Shown piece after piece: positions 42,119-50,606 of a stretch of 64,000 bases of DNA. Source of the DNA: Pseudomonadota bacterium (GTDB taxonomy: Bacteria > Pseudomonadota > Alphaproteobacteria > Sphingomonadales > Sphingomonadaceae); NCBI GenBank assembly GCA_023417515.1, contig JAEZFL010000027.1, positions 1 through 64,000 of the forward strand. The letters run 5' to 3'. A program made the position numbers and the translations under genes. Every line of letters starts with the position of its first letter. Position 1 is the stretch's first letter. The notes beneath the pieces are model-generated. The model did not search any database. It saw only the letters and a list, made by a program, of their open reading frames with translations, and was not told the DNA's origin.

Positions 42119-43602
42119 GCGTCGCTGCGCTTGAGCAGGTCAGCGTCACCGACCAGCGAGGGAACGCCTTTCAGGACGCCTTGAAACGCGGCTAGCGGCG
42201 GTCCCAGCGTGATGCCGCGGCTGCCGATCTGATATTCGCGGATAGTATCCTCGTGCGCGCCGCTGCGCTTCTTGACGACCGAGATCGCACGGCGGATGCG
42301 CCCGGTCGCCTCGAAATAGCGCAGCAGCACCACCGTGTCCGCCAGATAGGTGACGTCGACCGGCGTCTTCATGTCGCCGACAAGGCCGTGTTGGGCGACG
42401 GTGAGGAAGGTCGTGGCGCCCCTGCGGTTCAGATATTGCAGCAACTCGTGAAGATGGAGCACGAGCGCGCTCTCTCCGGGCATCGAGGCCTGATAGCCAT
42501 TCAAGCTGTCGATCACGACGGTTCGGGCGCCGTGGATCTCGACGCAGCGACGCACGCGCTCCGAAAGCTCTCCGGGCGTCAGCTCGGCAGCGTCCACCTG
42601 TTCGAGAACGAGCAGTTCCTTCTCGACCATCTTCTCAAGGTCGATCCCGAGGCCTTTTGCACGCTCGATGAGCAGTCCCAGCTCTTCGTCGAACACGAAC
42701 ATGGCGGCACGCTCACCTCGATCGACTGCGCTCTTGATGAAGGTGAGGGTCAGCAGCGACTTGCCGGTTCCCGCGGGCCCCAGAATGAGCACGCTGGACC
42801 CCCGCTCGACGCCGCCGCCGAGGAGCGAGTCCAGCTCCGGCGACCCGCTCGGCACCGGCTCGCGCGAGATGCGCTGCTTGTGCTCGGCGGAGACGAGACG
42901 CGGGAACACGCGAACGCCCCCGGTCTCGATCGCGAAATCGTGGAAGCCGCCGCGATAGCGGCGGCCGCGATACTTGATGACTCGAAGCCGCCGCCGCTCG
43001 GCCCCATATTCGGGCGCCAGCTCCTCGAGGCGGACGACGCCGTGGGCGACGCTGTGCACGGTCTTGTCCAGCGTCTCGGTCGTCAAGTCATCGAGCATCA
43101 GGACGGTGGTCGCCTGGCGCGAGAAGTAATGCTTGAGCGCAAGGATCTGGCGCCGATAGCGCAGCGAGCTCTGCGCCAGCAGCCGGATCTCCGACAGGCT
43201 GTCGAGCACGACCCGCTGCGGCCCCACCCGCTCGAACACTTCGAAGATGCGCTTGGTCGTCTCGCCGAGTTCCAGGTCTGAGGAATAAAGCAGGCTCTGC
43301 TGCTGGTCCTCATCGAGCAGGCTTTCGGGCGGCACCAGCTCGAACACCTCGACGCCGTCCAGCGACCAGCCATGCGACTCTGCCGTCGCGCGCAGCTCGT
43401 CTTCGGTTTCGGAAAGCGTGATGTAAAGCGTGCGCTCGCCAACGGCGGCCCCGGCCATCAGGAATTGCGCGGCTATGGTCGTCTTGCCGGTTCCGGGGCT
43501 TCCTTCGAGGAGGAAGACGCGGCTCCGCGCGAACCCTCCTTGCAAAACATCGTCGAGGCCCTCGATCCCCGTGTCTGCATCAGCGGGTCCATCATGAGGC
43601 AC
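42115..43602 (-). CDS. KaiC-like double RecA-domain ATPase
   Basis: A 495-aa protein with two KaiC/RecA domains. Walker A loops are GSPGTGKTT (34-42) and GPAGTGKSL in the second half, and RVVLDSLSEIRLL and TVVIDSLNGYQ are the Walker B strands. The C-terminal region runs VTYLADTVVLLRYFEATGR, where cyanobacterial KaiC has ISTITDT, so the phosphorylated Ser-Thr pair is replaced by Thr-Tyr. The GTG at 43602 has GGAGA upstream and is preferred over an ATG at 43638. There is no kaiA or kaiB nearby. It pairs with the hybrid kinase, probably as an ATP-driven signalling module, perhaps light- or redox-linked. Confidence 0.88.
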   Translation of the reverse strand: MPHDGPADADTGIEGLDDVLQGGFARSRVFLLEGSPGTGKTTIAAQFLMAGAAVGERTLYITLSETEDELRATAESHGWSLDGVEVFELVPPESLLDEDQQQSLLYSSDLELGETTKRIFEVFERVGPQRVVLDSLSEIRLLAQSSLRYRRQILALKHYFSRQATTVLMLDDLTTETLDKTVHSVAHGVVRLEELAPEYGAERRRLRVIKYRGRRYRGGFHDFAIETGGVRVFPRLVSAEHKQRISREPVPSGSPELDSLLGGGVERGSSVLILGPAGTGKSLLTLTFIKSAVDRGERAAMFVFDEELGLLIERAKGLGIDLEKMVEKELLVLEQVDAAELTPGELSERVRRCVEIHGARTVVIDSLNGYQASMPGESALVLHLHELLQYLNRRGATTFLTVAQHGLVGDMKTPVDVTYLADTVVLLRYFEATGRIRRAISVVKKRSGAHEDTIREYQIGSRGITLGPPLAAFQGVLKGVPSLVGDADLLKRSDA

Positions 43603-44025
43603 AAGTCGTCTCCAGCATGTGCCGCTCGGAATCGGCACGATCTGCCCCTGCTAGCATAAGTCTCGCCGGTACAACCTCTGTTCGGCGGGAGGAGTTCGTC
43701 CCCGCCGCCCGATCAGCGCCCTCGCACTCACACGCGGCAACTCGGCACGACGCGCGAACGGCTCGGCGGGTTCCAGATGAAGAAGCGCGGCGACTTTCGA
43801 AAGAGGCGCTTTCGCCTACCCTCGAAGTGCGTGCGCTCCACCAAACCAGTAGAATCGCGGGTTCCAATGTCTGCAACGGGTCCTTCGGGCTTGGCGACCC
43901 TCCTCTAAGCGTCCGCGCTTTCCTTGCCTTCTCCGCAAGCTGCCAGTCCGCATTTGGCCAGACTGCTTCAACCCGGACCCTCATTCTCGTCGAGGCCGAA
44001 TTCTCGGCCGTTGAGGAGAAACAGT
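43603..44025. other. Intergenic next to decayed integrase
   Basis: A stretch of 423 bases between the KaiC-like gene and an integrase remnant. Frames on either strand encode no recognisable protein. It may be former mobile-element or attachment-site DNA. Confidence 0.35.
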
Positions 44026-44302
44026 GTGGGATATTCGATTTACGATCCGGGACAGGATCATCGCCCCGCCTGGAATGCGGGGCACAAGCTCGGAGCAAAG
44101 AGGCCACTGAAGCCGAAGCAGGTCTGGGCGATCCGTTTCTGGTTGGAGCGGGAGTTGAGGCTCAGGGATCGCGCCCTTTTTGATCTAGCGATCGACAGCA
44201 AGCTGCGTGGCTGTGACCCCCGTGAAGGTGCGCATCGGTGATCTGGTGACCAGCGTTGAGGTTGAGGACGCCTTCGCTTTAGCCGAGGGCACAGAAGTCT
44301 GA
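44026..44302 (+). pseudogene. Tyrosine recombinase (integrase) remnant, frameshifted and internally deleted
   Basis: From GTG 44026, with GAGGAG upstream, the reading gives a typical small-integrase start: SIYDPGQDHRPAWNAGHKLG, then LKPKQVWAIRFWLERELRL and RALFDLAIDSKLRGCD. In the run gacccccgtg near 44214-44224 one extra C shifts the frame. Read in the corrected frame it continues VKVRIGDLVTS, then jumps directly to VEVEDAFALAEGTEV and a stop at 44300-44302, which resembles the extreme C-terminus of the same protein family. The middle of the protein, including the catalytic Arg-His-Arg-Tyr region, is missing. The gene is therefore dead and marks a past insertion. Confidence 0.75.
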
Positions 44303-44309
44303 TTGAGCT

Positions 44310-44340
44310 CGGCGAGCATCCTTGGCGGGAATGCTCGCCG
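44310..44340. repeat. Perfect inverted repeat just after the integrase remnant
   Basis: CGGCGAGCAT and ATGCTCGCCG form a ten-base-pair perfect inverted repeat around an 11-base loop, eight bases after the integrase stop. No T-run follows, so it is a weak terminator candidate; it may equally be a leftover recombination or element end. Confidence 0.45.
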
Positions 44341-44773
44341 GGTAGCTTTGGGTGGCGTCATCTGCTTGCTGCCTAGTGGCTGACGGCTGCGTAGCGCATC
44401 CTCAAGCGAGCAGCAGACGGTCCGAAATCGGCCAGATTGCGCCGTTCGAGGAAGCATCTTGATCGACGCGATCCTTCATGCGAATCCTCGTGCTCCGGCC
44501 GCGGCGTGAGCCTTTGTCGGGACCCGCGACTGTACCCAGTGGGTGTAGCCAGGGTTAATTCGTCCGGAAAAGTCGTCCGTGTTTCCAATGTCTTAGAAGG
44601 CTAACGGCAGCCACATCGCTTCCTGCCGCCCCAGCCAACAGACCATCAGGAGTCGGTATGGCTGGAGCATGGGCTTCGGCCTGTTCCTGCTGCGTCACGG
44701 AGCAATGCTCGCGAGAGCCCGGTCCAAGCCAGGCGAGCAAGGGCGCGCAGCTCGCTGCAGCCGCTCCCTCCCC
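44341..44773. other. Intergenic, nothing recognised
   Basis: These 433 bases between the integrase remnant and the 3' end of the RIC gene show no gene I can support. Open frames on both strands encode Arg/Ser/Pro-rich chance peptides without domain features. Confidence 0.4.
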
Positions 44774-45460
44774 CTATCGAGCCGCCGCAGCGCTTTCGAA
44801 GCGGGGGAACAGGATGTTGTTCTCGATGTGGATGTGCTCGATCAGGTCATCGCTGAGCCGCGCGGCGCCGGCATAGAGGGCCCGCCAGGTACCGCAGGCC
44901 CCGTCCGGCACCGTGAAGTTGTCGGTCAGTTCTGCGACTCGCTCAAGCATTTCCCCATGGTCAACATGGTCGTGGCGCATCTGGGCGATCGGCCCGTCCA
45001 GCGGATTGGCGCCCTGCCGGCGCATCGCCGGGAAGAGGATCAGCTCCTCCTTCCTCATATGCACCTCCAGCTCGCCGAGCGCGTGCTGGAGCATGTCGGC
45101 AAGCCCGGCCGGCACGCCCGGCTTGCCGGCATGGACCTGTTCAACCCGGCGGGACAAGGCGATCAGTTCCGGCATCTGCTGGCGATGGACTTCGTGATAG
45201 CGGGTGACGATGTGGTCGATCAGCGCGCCGATGTCCTCCGGCAGCGCCGATTCCGGCGTTCCATCGAGCTCCGACAGCTCGTCGACAAGCAAGTCGACGT
45301 CGACGCCGCGCCTGCGTGCCGCTTCATCGAGCGGCACGTCGCCATGGCAGCAGAAATCGATGCCGAACCGGCGGAAGACGTTGGTCGCCCCCGGCAGGCT
45401 GGCTGCTATCGCACCGACATTGCGCTGCCGGAGCGGCTCCATCACTTCTCCATCTGTCAT
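44774..45460 (-). CDS. ric: Iron-sulfur cluster repair di-iron protein (RIC/YtfE/ScdA)
   Basis: A 228-aa RIC protein that repairs iron-sulfur clusters damaged by nitric oxide or oxidants. The N-terminal ScdA domain carries FRRFGIDFCCHGD. The hemerythrin-like domain has metal-ligand residues in YHEVHRQQMPEL, EVHMRKEELILFP, RHDHVDHGEML and HIHIENNILFPRF. ATG 45460 has AAGGA upstream. It suits an organism that respires nitrate and so meets nitric oxide. Confidence 0.93.
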   Translation of the reverse strand: MTDGEVMEPLRQRNVGAIAASLPGATNVFRRFGIDFCCHGDVPLDEAARRRGVDVDLLVDELSELDGTPESALPEDIGALIDHIVTRYHEVHRQQMPELIALSRRVEQVHAGKPGVPAGLADMLQHALGELEVHMRKEELILFPAMRRQGANPLDGPIAQMRHDHVDHGEMLERVAELTDNFTVPDGACGTWRALYAGAARLSDDLIEHIHIENNILFPRFESAAAAR

Positions 45461-45890
45461 AACCTGATCCTTCCGCTGACCTTTTTGCCGTCACGGCAGT
45501 CCTGTGGGTTCGGTAAGCGCCAGATTCGCGGCGCCGGATGAGGCAGATCAATAACGGGCCGATCTCGTAACCCTGTCGCGCCGGGCAACAGCGCTTCGGC
45601 GACGATGGCCTATGAGGCGGGTCGACGGAATTTGCGGCGCTCGCGGCGGGGCGACGCACAGTCTTCAGTTCCGGCCCCCACCTTCGATGCCACCTGCGGT
45701 GCGATCCTCCCTATATTGGTGGGGCAGGATTATTGCCTCGCCCCCGCGACGTTCGCGCGGCTGAGCGGCCGCGACCGCACCGATCACGATGTCGCGAGAC
45801 GGAATCCAAGGCGCGCCTTTTCCGCGACCTCGCTGCCGGTCTGCCGGCGGGAAGGGCGGGACGGCGCTTTATTCAGGAAAGGAAAGGAAC
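45461..45890. other. Divergent intergenic region between ric and SDR
   Basis: These 430 bases separate the divergent start codons of the RIC and SDR genes. The region should hold both promoters, but I find no clear FNR, NsrR or sigma-factor site, and no coding sequence that I trust. Confidence 0.35.
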
Positions 45891-46643
45891 ATGAGCAAGG
45901 AATTCGAGAACAAGGTCGTGATGGTGACCGGAGCCGCCTCCGGAATCGGCGCAGCGATCGCGCGACGCCTCGGCGCCGAGGGTGCCAAGGTGGTCGTCGC
46001 CGACCTCAACGAGCAGGCCGCCGCGGAGCTCGCGGCCGAGATCGAGCGCAACGGCGGAGTTGCCGCTCCGGTGCTCCAGGACGTCGGCGACGCAGCGTCG
46101 GTCGAGCGCTCGGTCAAGTTCGCGGTCGACAGGTTCGGAGCGCTCCACGGCGCCGTCAACAATGCCGGAATCGGCGGCGGCAACGCGCCGATCGGGGATT
46201 ACAGCCTGGAGGATTGGAACAAGGTCATCGCCGTCAACCTGAGCGGCGTCTTCCACGGCCTCAAATATCAGCTCCCCGCGCTCGCCGAGGCGGGCGGCGG
46301 ATCGATCGTCAACATCGCGTCGATCCTCGGTTCAGTCGGCTCGCCCAACGTGTCGGGCTATGTCGCGGCCAAGCATGGCGTGGTCGGCCTCACCAAGACG
46401 GCGGCGCTGGAATATGCCTCGCAGGGCATCCGCGTGAACGCCATCGGCCCGGGCTATATCGACACGCCGCTCCTCGAAATGCTCGAGAAGGAGCAATATG
46501 ACGGGCTCGTCGGCCTGCATCCGATCGGCCGCCTCGGCCGTGCCGAGGAGGTCGCGGAGCTGGTCCTGTTCCTGCTGTCGGACCGCGCCTCGTTCGTCAC
46601 CGGGAGCTACCACCTCGTCGACGGCGCCTATACGGCGCAATAA
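45891..46643 (+). CDS. Short-chain dehydrogenase/reductase
   Basis: A 250-aa classical SDR. Cofactor motif TGAASGIGAAIARRLG, structural NNAGIGGG, and the catalytic Ser/Tyr-x3-Lys in SGYVAAKHG (Tyr and Lys present). It ends with FVTGSYHLVDGAYTAQ. Acts as an NAD(P)-dependent alcohol dehydrogenase or ketoreductase of unknown substrate. ATG 45891 is preceded by AAAGGAAAGGA. Single gene. Confidence 0.88.
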   Translation: MSKEFENKVVMVTGAASGIGAAIARRLGAEGAKVVVADLNEQAAAELAAEIERNGGVAAPVLQDVGDAASVERSVKFAVDRFGALHGAVNNAGIGGGNAPIGDYSLEDWNKVIAVNLSGVFHGLKYQLPALAEAGGGSIVNIASILGSVGSPNVSGYVAAKHGVVGLTKTAALEYASQGIRVNAIGPGYIDTPLLEMLEKEQYDGLVGLHPIGRLGRAEEVAELVLFLLSDRASFVTGSYHLVDGAYTAQ

Positions 46644-46718
46644 CCCTTGCACGCCCCCTGCGCCCACATGCCCACTCCGCCGGACGGCGCAGAGGGCGGT
46701 CGTGGGCGCCGCCCCGCG

Positions 46719-47408
46719 CTACAGGAGCACGGCGGCGGGATCGGGGCCGATGACGCGCGGGTGGAGCCATAGCAGGGCCAGGTAGAGCGCGGTCCCGCCC
46801 ACCAGAGTCATCACCGCCCCACCCGATCGCCAGCGCCGCGCTGCCGGGTGACGAAACCAGGCGGCGAAGGGGAGGGCTGAGGTCGGCGCGGCGAGCCGCT
46901 CCCATTCGGGCCCAAGCTGTCGACGCTTGCGCCGGTCGACGATCGTCATCCCGGTCAACGCGAACAGGCCGAAGCCGCCGAACATGATCAACGGTACCAG
47001 TTCGCCGTTGGCCAGGATGTGCGCCAGCGCCCACAGGGCGAAACCCCAGAGCAACGGGTGCCGCGTCACTCCGACCAGGCCGGGCGCCGTGGGATCATAG
47101 CCTGCCGAAGTGAAGCTCACCGACAGCGGATTGGGGCTCGCCGCGCCGCCGACCATCAGCATGCAAGCCGGCAGCATCAGCACGAGCGCGGCCCGGTAAT
47201 GGTCCAGCGAAGCGGCCCAGAGCGGCACCACGGGCGCTCGGATCGCGGCGACGATCAGCCAGGCGAGCAGCGCCAGCGACAATAAGGAATAGCCGATCAG
47301 GTAGGTGCGCTCGCCGAGCTGAGCCACCAGCCCCGCGCGCAGCCCCGTGCGCGACGGCAGGACATGGGCGGAGAGGAAGACAGCGAGGGCGAGCAGGAAC
47401 TCGAGCAT
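46719..47408 (-). CDS. nnrU: NnrU-family membrane protein
   Basis: A 229-aa membrane protein with about six hydrophobic helices. TRHPLLWGFALWALAHILANGE is split here as VTRHPLLWGFALWALAH, the NnrU/isoprenylcysteine-methyltransferase-like signature, with RRQLGPEW later. NnrU is linked to nitrite and nitric oxide reduction in denitrifiers, though its exact role is not settled. It lies near ric but convergent to the SDR gene. Confidence 0.85.
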   Translation of the reverse strand: MLEFLLALAVFLSAHVLPSRTGLRAGLVAQLGERTYLIGYSLLSLALLAWLIVAAIRAPVVPLWAASLDHYRAALVLMLPACMLMVGGAASPNPLSVSFTSAGYDPTAPGLVGVTRHPLLWGFALWALAHILANGELVPLIMFGGFGLFALTGMTIVDRRKRRQLGPEWERLAAPTSALPFAAWFRHPAARRWRSGGAVMTLVGGTALYLALLWLHPRVIGPDPAAVLL

Positions 47409-47484
47409 GCGGGGTTCTTAGCCAGCGGAACGGAGCGCCGCAAACGCCCCTTTTTGACACGCCTTGACCTCCCAGAGCAGGTGA

Positions 47485-47503
47485 GCTAATGATAATCATT
47501 AGC
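47485..47503 (+). promoter_or_regulatory. Near-consensus Fur box
   Basis: The 19 bases GCTAATGATAATCATTAGC match the Fur consensus GATAATGATAATCATTATC at 17 positions and form a perfect palindrome around a central A. It ends 12 bases before the GTG start of the 51-aa protein, with the AGGAGA ribosome binding site between. Iron-dependent repression of the three-gene operon that follows is expected. Confidence 0.75.
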
Positions 47504-47515
47504 AGGAGATATCAG

Positions 47516-47671
47516 GTGGTCTGTCCTGAATGTGGTGAAGTGGCCGCGCCTGGGCCGTTCGACGCCCGGCGAGCGGGCGCCGCTCAAGGACCATCGCGGA
47601 TTTCCGAGCTGCTGAACGCATTGCGCGGCGCACCTGCCCCGAGGCGGAAGCCCCACGAAGGGCGTTGGTGA
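47516..47671 (+). CDS. 51-aa CxxC protein behind a Fur box, hypothetical
   Basis: A small protein beginning VCPECGEVAAPG, with a single CxxC pair and a basic Pro-rich C-terminus. GTG 47516 is chosen because AGGAGA at 47504-47509 sits six bases upstream. An in-frame ATG at 47489 falls within the Fur box and has no ribosome binding site. It overlaps the next gene in TGATG. I do not recognise the family. The motif order (CPEC near the start) resembles a half zinc finger. Iron-regulated expression is inferred from the operator. Confidence 0.6.
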   Translation: MVCPECGEVAAPGPFDARRAGAAQGPSRISELLNALRGAPAPRRKPHEGRW

Positions 47672-47943
47672 TGGAATATGGCGATGCCATCACGGCCGAC
47701 GCTCTGCACCGGGCGGTCGAGATCGCACGCAAGCGCCTGCGCAAGGACCAGCTTCCGTTCGCGGCGGTTGCGTCGGATGCGGTCGCTCAGGCCTTCTGCG
47801 TTTGCGTGGTGGACGGCGAAGATGCTGCCGAAGGGCGGGTTTCCGACGTGCACAAGCAACTCATCGAGACCGTGATCGCCAGGCTGGAGGCCGGCCCTGG
47901 TCCTGACGAACCTCCCATGACGGAGACCGACCCATGGCATTGA
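47671..47943 (+). CDS. 90-aa hypothetical protein
   Basis: A soluble, mainly helical protein of 90 aa (ATG 47671, overlapping the previous stop). The N-terminal half is amphipathic (DALHRAVEIARKRLRKDQ). The middle carries FCVCVV and an acidic loop, followed by a helix with VHKQLIETVIARLEAG. No family recognised. Second gene of the putative Fur-controlled operon, overlapping the cupin gene by ten bases. Confidence 0.6.
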   Translation: MEYGDAITADALHRAVEIARKRLRKDQLPFAAVASDAVAQAFCVCVVDGEDAAEGRVSDVHKQLIETVIARLEAGPGPDEPPMTETDPWH

Positions 47944-48248
47944 AGCACGCACGCCCGGGTGAGGTCGTGCACCTCCAGACGTTCCCAAGCGAGAAGACCT
48001 CGGCCCTCGTCAAATCGGATCGATTCGAAGCGGTCCGCCTGGTCGTTCGGGGCGGGGCGTCGATCCCGTCTCACAAGGTGGACGGCTTCATCACCCTCTA
48101 CTGCCTTGACGGACATGTGATGTTCGAGGCGGACCGCAGCGTCGAGCTCCGGAAGGGCGACTGGATCTATCTGGATCGCGGAGCGCCACATGCGCTGAGA
48201 GGAATAGAGGATTCCGCTCTGCTGCTGCACATCATGTTCGACCGCTGA
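47934..48248 (+). CDS. Small cupin-domain protein
   Basis: A 104-aa single-domain cupin. The beta barrel contains GGASIPSHKVDGFITLYCLDG and later LRKGDWIYLDRGAPHALRG. The histidines SHK and PHAL are possible metal ligands, but the first cupin motif has only one His, so metal binding is not certain. Last gene of the Fur-box operon. Small cupins often act as sensors or simple oxygenases; no substrate can be named. Confidence 0.75.
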   Translation: MALKHARPGEVVHLQTFPSEKTSALVKSDRFEAVRLVVRGGASIPSHKVDGFITLYCLDGHVMFEADRSVELRKGDWIYLDRGAPHALRGIEDSALLLHIMFDR

Positions 48249-48324
48249 TCGCCCGCGCTGGCGAAGAGGGAAACCGCCCCGCGGCAAGATGCCTTTTTCG
48301 TCGCGCAATGCGCTGGATCAATCC

Positions 48325-48368
48325 ACACCATATTGAGGAATGCTATCCCAATCACCACAATATGTTGG
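48325..48368 (+). promoter_or_regulatory. Two NrdR-box-like sites upstream of nrdJ
   Basis: ACACCATATTG at 48325-48335 and CCACAATATGTTGG at 48355-48368 both resemble the NrdR consensus (ACACWATATWTWGTGT), the second more closely. Their starts are 30 bases apart, about three helical turns, as is usual for paired NrdR boxes. They lie just before the nrdJ ribosome binding site. nrdR itself is not in the window. Confidence 0.45.
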
Positions 48369-48377
48369 GAGGATAGG

Positions 48378-50606
48378 ATGAGCTTCGACGTCGCGATCGC
48401 AGAGGAAATCTGGACTGCCAAATACCGCTATATGCCGCGCGACGGCGAGGCGGACCAGGATTTCACCGCCACCGCTGCGCGGGTCGCGCGGGCGGTGGCC
48501 GAGGCCGAGCCCGAGGAGGCGCGCGACTCATGGCGCGCGCGCTTCTTCGACTCCATCCGCGACTTCCGATTCATCCCCGCGGGTCGGATCATCGCCGGCG
48601 CCGGCACCGGCCGCGCGGTCACCCTGTTCAACTGCTTCGTCATGGGCACCATCCCCGACAGCCTCGAGGGCATCTTCGCGCACCTGCGCGAGGCGGCGGT
48701 GACGATGCAGCAGGGTGGGGGAGTCGGCATGGACTTCTCCACCATCCGTCCCAACGGCAGCGCGGTGCTCGGGGTCGGCGCCGAGGCGTCTGGGCCCTTG
48801 TCCTTCATGGACTGCTGGGACGCGATGTGCCGAACCGTCCATTCGGCCGGCCAGCGCCGCGGCGCGATGATGGGATGCCTGCGCATCGACCATCCCGACA
48901 TCGAGGCGTTCATCGAGTCCAAGCGCGATCCCAACCGCTTCCGCAACTTCAACATTTCGGTGCTGGTCAGCGACGCCTTCATGGCCGCGCTCGCCGCCGA
49001 CGCGGAGTGGCCGCTGGTGTTCGGCGGCGAAACCTATCGCACCGTCCGGGCGCGCGACCTGTGGAACAAGCTGATGCGCGCCACCTATGACAGCGCCGAG
49101 CCGGGCGTGATCTTCGTCGACCGCGTCAACGAGGCGAACAATCTCGGCTATTGCGAACAGATCAGCGCGAGCAATCCGTGCGGCGAGCAGATGCTTCCGC
49201 CTTATGGCGCTTGCCTGCTCGGCTCGATCAACCTCGCCAGCCTGGTCGAGCGGCCGTTCGAGGCCGACGCCGAGGTGGACGAGGCGGCGCTCGCCGAGCT
49301 GACCCAGACCGCGGTTCGAATGCTCGACAACGTCATCGACATCTCGCGCTATCCGCTGCCCCAGCAGGAGGCCGAGGCCAAGGCCAAGCGACGCATCGGC
49401 CTCGGCATCACCGGCCTGGCCGACGCGCTTCTGTTCTGCGGTGCGGCCTATGGCAGCCCTGCGGCGGTGGAGCTCACCCGCCGCTGGCTCGAGGTCATCA
49501 AGCGCGAGGCCTATCGCGCCTCCGCCCGGCTCGCTGCCGAGAAGGGGCCGTTCCCGCTCTACGACCCGGTCATGCTCGACCGGCCCAACCTGGCGTCGCT
49601 CGACGACGCGACTCGCGCCTTGATCGCCGAGCACGGCCTTCGCAACGGCTGCCTGACCTCGATCGCTCCGACCGGCACGACTTCGCTTCTCGCCGGCAAT
49701 GTCTCGTCGGGCATTGAGCCGGTTTTCGCTTATTCCTACACGCGCAAGATCCGTCAGCCCGACGGCTCGACGCGGGAGGAGAAGGTCGAGGATTACGCGC
49801 TTCGCGTGTGGCGCAGCGTCAAGGGCGACGCGCCGCCGCCCGAGGAGCTGTTCGTCAGCGCCCAGACGCTGAAGCCAGCCGATCACCTGACGATGCAGGC
49901 CGCGGCCCAGGAGCTGGTCGACAGCTCCATCTCGAAGACGGTCAATTGCCCCGAGGATATCGGCTTCGAGGATTTCGCCGACATCTACGTCGAGGGCTAC
50001 GCGCTTGGCTGCAAGGGCCTCACCACCTACCGCCCCAATGCGGTGACGGGGTCGGTGCTGTCCGTCGAGGCGAAGGCGCCGGCCAAGGGCGAACCCGCGC
50101 CGCTCCCGGAGCCGGTGCTGGAGCCGCGTGCCGAGGCGCTGGAAGGCACGACCTACAAGCTCAAATGGCCCGACAGCCCGCATGCGGTCTATGTGACGAT
50201 CAACGACATCGACACGCCGAGCGGGCGGCGGCCGTTCGAGATCTTCATCAACTCCAAGAATATGGAGCATTATGCCTGGACGCTCGGCCTGACCCGGATG
50301 ATCTCCGCTGTCTTCCGCCGCGGCGGCGACGTGTCGTTCGTCGCCGACGAGCTGAAGGCGGTGTTCGATCCGCGCGGCGGTACCTGGATGCAGCGCAAAT
50401 ATGTCCCGTCATTGCTTGCCGCGATCGGCGGCATCATCGAGCGCCATCTCGGCCAGGCTCAGCCGCTGCTCCCGGTGATCGAGGAGGCCGATGCCCAGGC
50501 CGCGGTGCGGCCGGGGCCGAGCTGCCCGCAATGCGGCGCTGCCGGCATTATCAAGATGGAAGGCTGCAGCAACTGCCTGGAGTGCGGCTTTTCCAAGTGC
50601 GGCTGA
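48378..50606 (+). CDS. nrdJ: Vitamin B12-dependent (class II) ribonucleotide reductase
   Basis: A 742-aa adenosylcobalamin-dependent ribonucleotide reductase. Active-site segments are FNCFVMGTI (first redox Cys), NPCGEQMLPPYGACLLGS (radical and Glu/Cys residues) and SIAPTGTTSLLAGNVSSGIEP. A C-terminal zinc-finger-like tail carries CPQC and further cysteines ending FSKCG, which would reduce the active site. Class II enzymes work with or without oxygen, fitting the low-oxygen gene set. ATG 48378 has a GGAGG ribosome binding site. The stop abuts the convergent fnr stop with no spacer. Confidence 0.95.
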   Translation: MSFDVAIAEEIWTAKYRYMPRDGEADQDFTATAARVARAVAEAEPEEARDSWRARFFDSIRDFRFIPAGRIIAGAGTGRAVTLFNCFVMGTIPDSLEGIFAHLREAAVTMQQGGGVGMDFSTIRPNGSAVLGVGAEASGPLSFMDCWDAMCRTVHSAGQRRGAMMGCLRIDHPDIEAFIESKRDPNRFRNFNISVLVSDAFMAALAADAEWPLVFGGETYRTVRARDLWNKLMRATYDSAEPGVIFVDRVNEANNLGYCEQISASNPCGEQMLPPYGACLLGSINLASLVERPFEADAEVDEAALAELTQTAVRMLDNVIDISRYPLPQQEAEAKAKRRIGLGITGLADALLFCGAAYGSPAAVELTRRWLEVIKREAYRASARLAAEKGPFPLYDPVMLDRPNLASLDDATRALIAEHGLRNGCLTSIAPTGTTSLLAGNVSSGIEPVFAYSYTRKIRQPDGSTREEKVEDYALRVWRSVKGDAPPPEELFVSAQTLKPADHLTMQAAAQELVDSSISKTVNCPEDIGFEDFADIYVEGYALGCKGLTTYRPNAVTGSVLSVEAKAPAKGEPAPLPEPVLEPRAEALEGTTYKLKWPDSPHAVYVTINDIDTPSGRRPFEIFINSKNMEHYAWTLGLTRMISAVFRRGGDVSFVADELKAVFDPRGGTWMQRKYVPSLLAAIGGIIERHLGQAQPLLPVIEEADAQAAVRPGPSCPQCGAAGIIKMEGCSNCLECGFSKCG

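Noticed and set aside
43840..43880. tRNA-like 3' segment (gcgggttccaatgtctgc) near the integrase remnant
   Set aside because: The bases flanking the loop do not form the T-arm stem and no acceptor stem is present, so neither a tRNA nor a clear attachment site can be claimed.
44669..45541. A 290-codon plus-strand frame opposite the RIC gene
   Set aside because: It is antisense to a clear hemerythrin-like protein and encodes no recognisable domain.
47489..47515. ATG at 47489 as start of the small CxxC protein
   Set aside because: It lies inside the Fur box and has no ribosome binding site, while GTG 47516 has AGGAGA at ideal distance.
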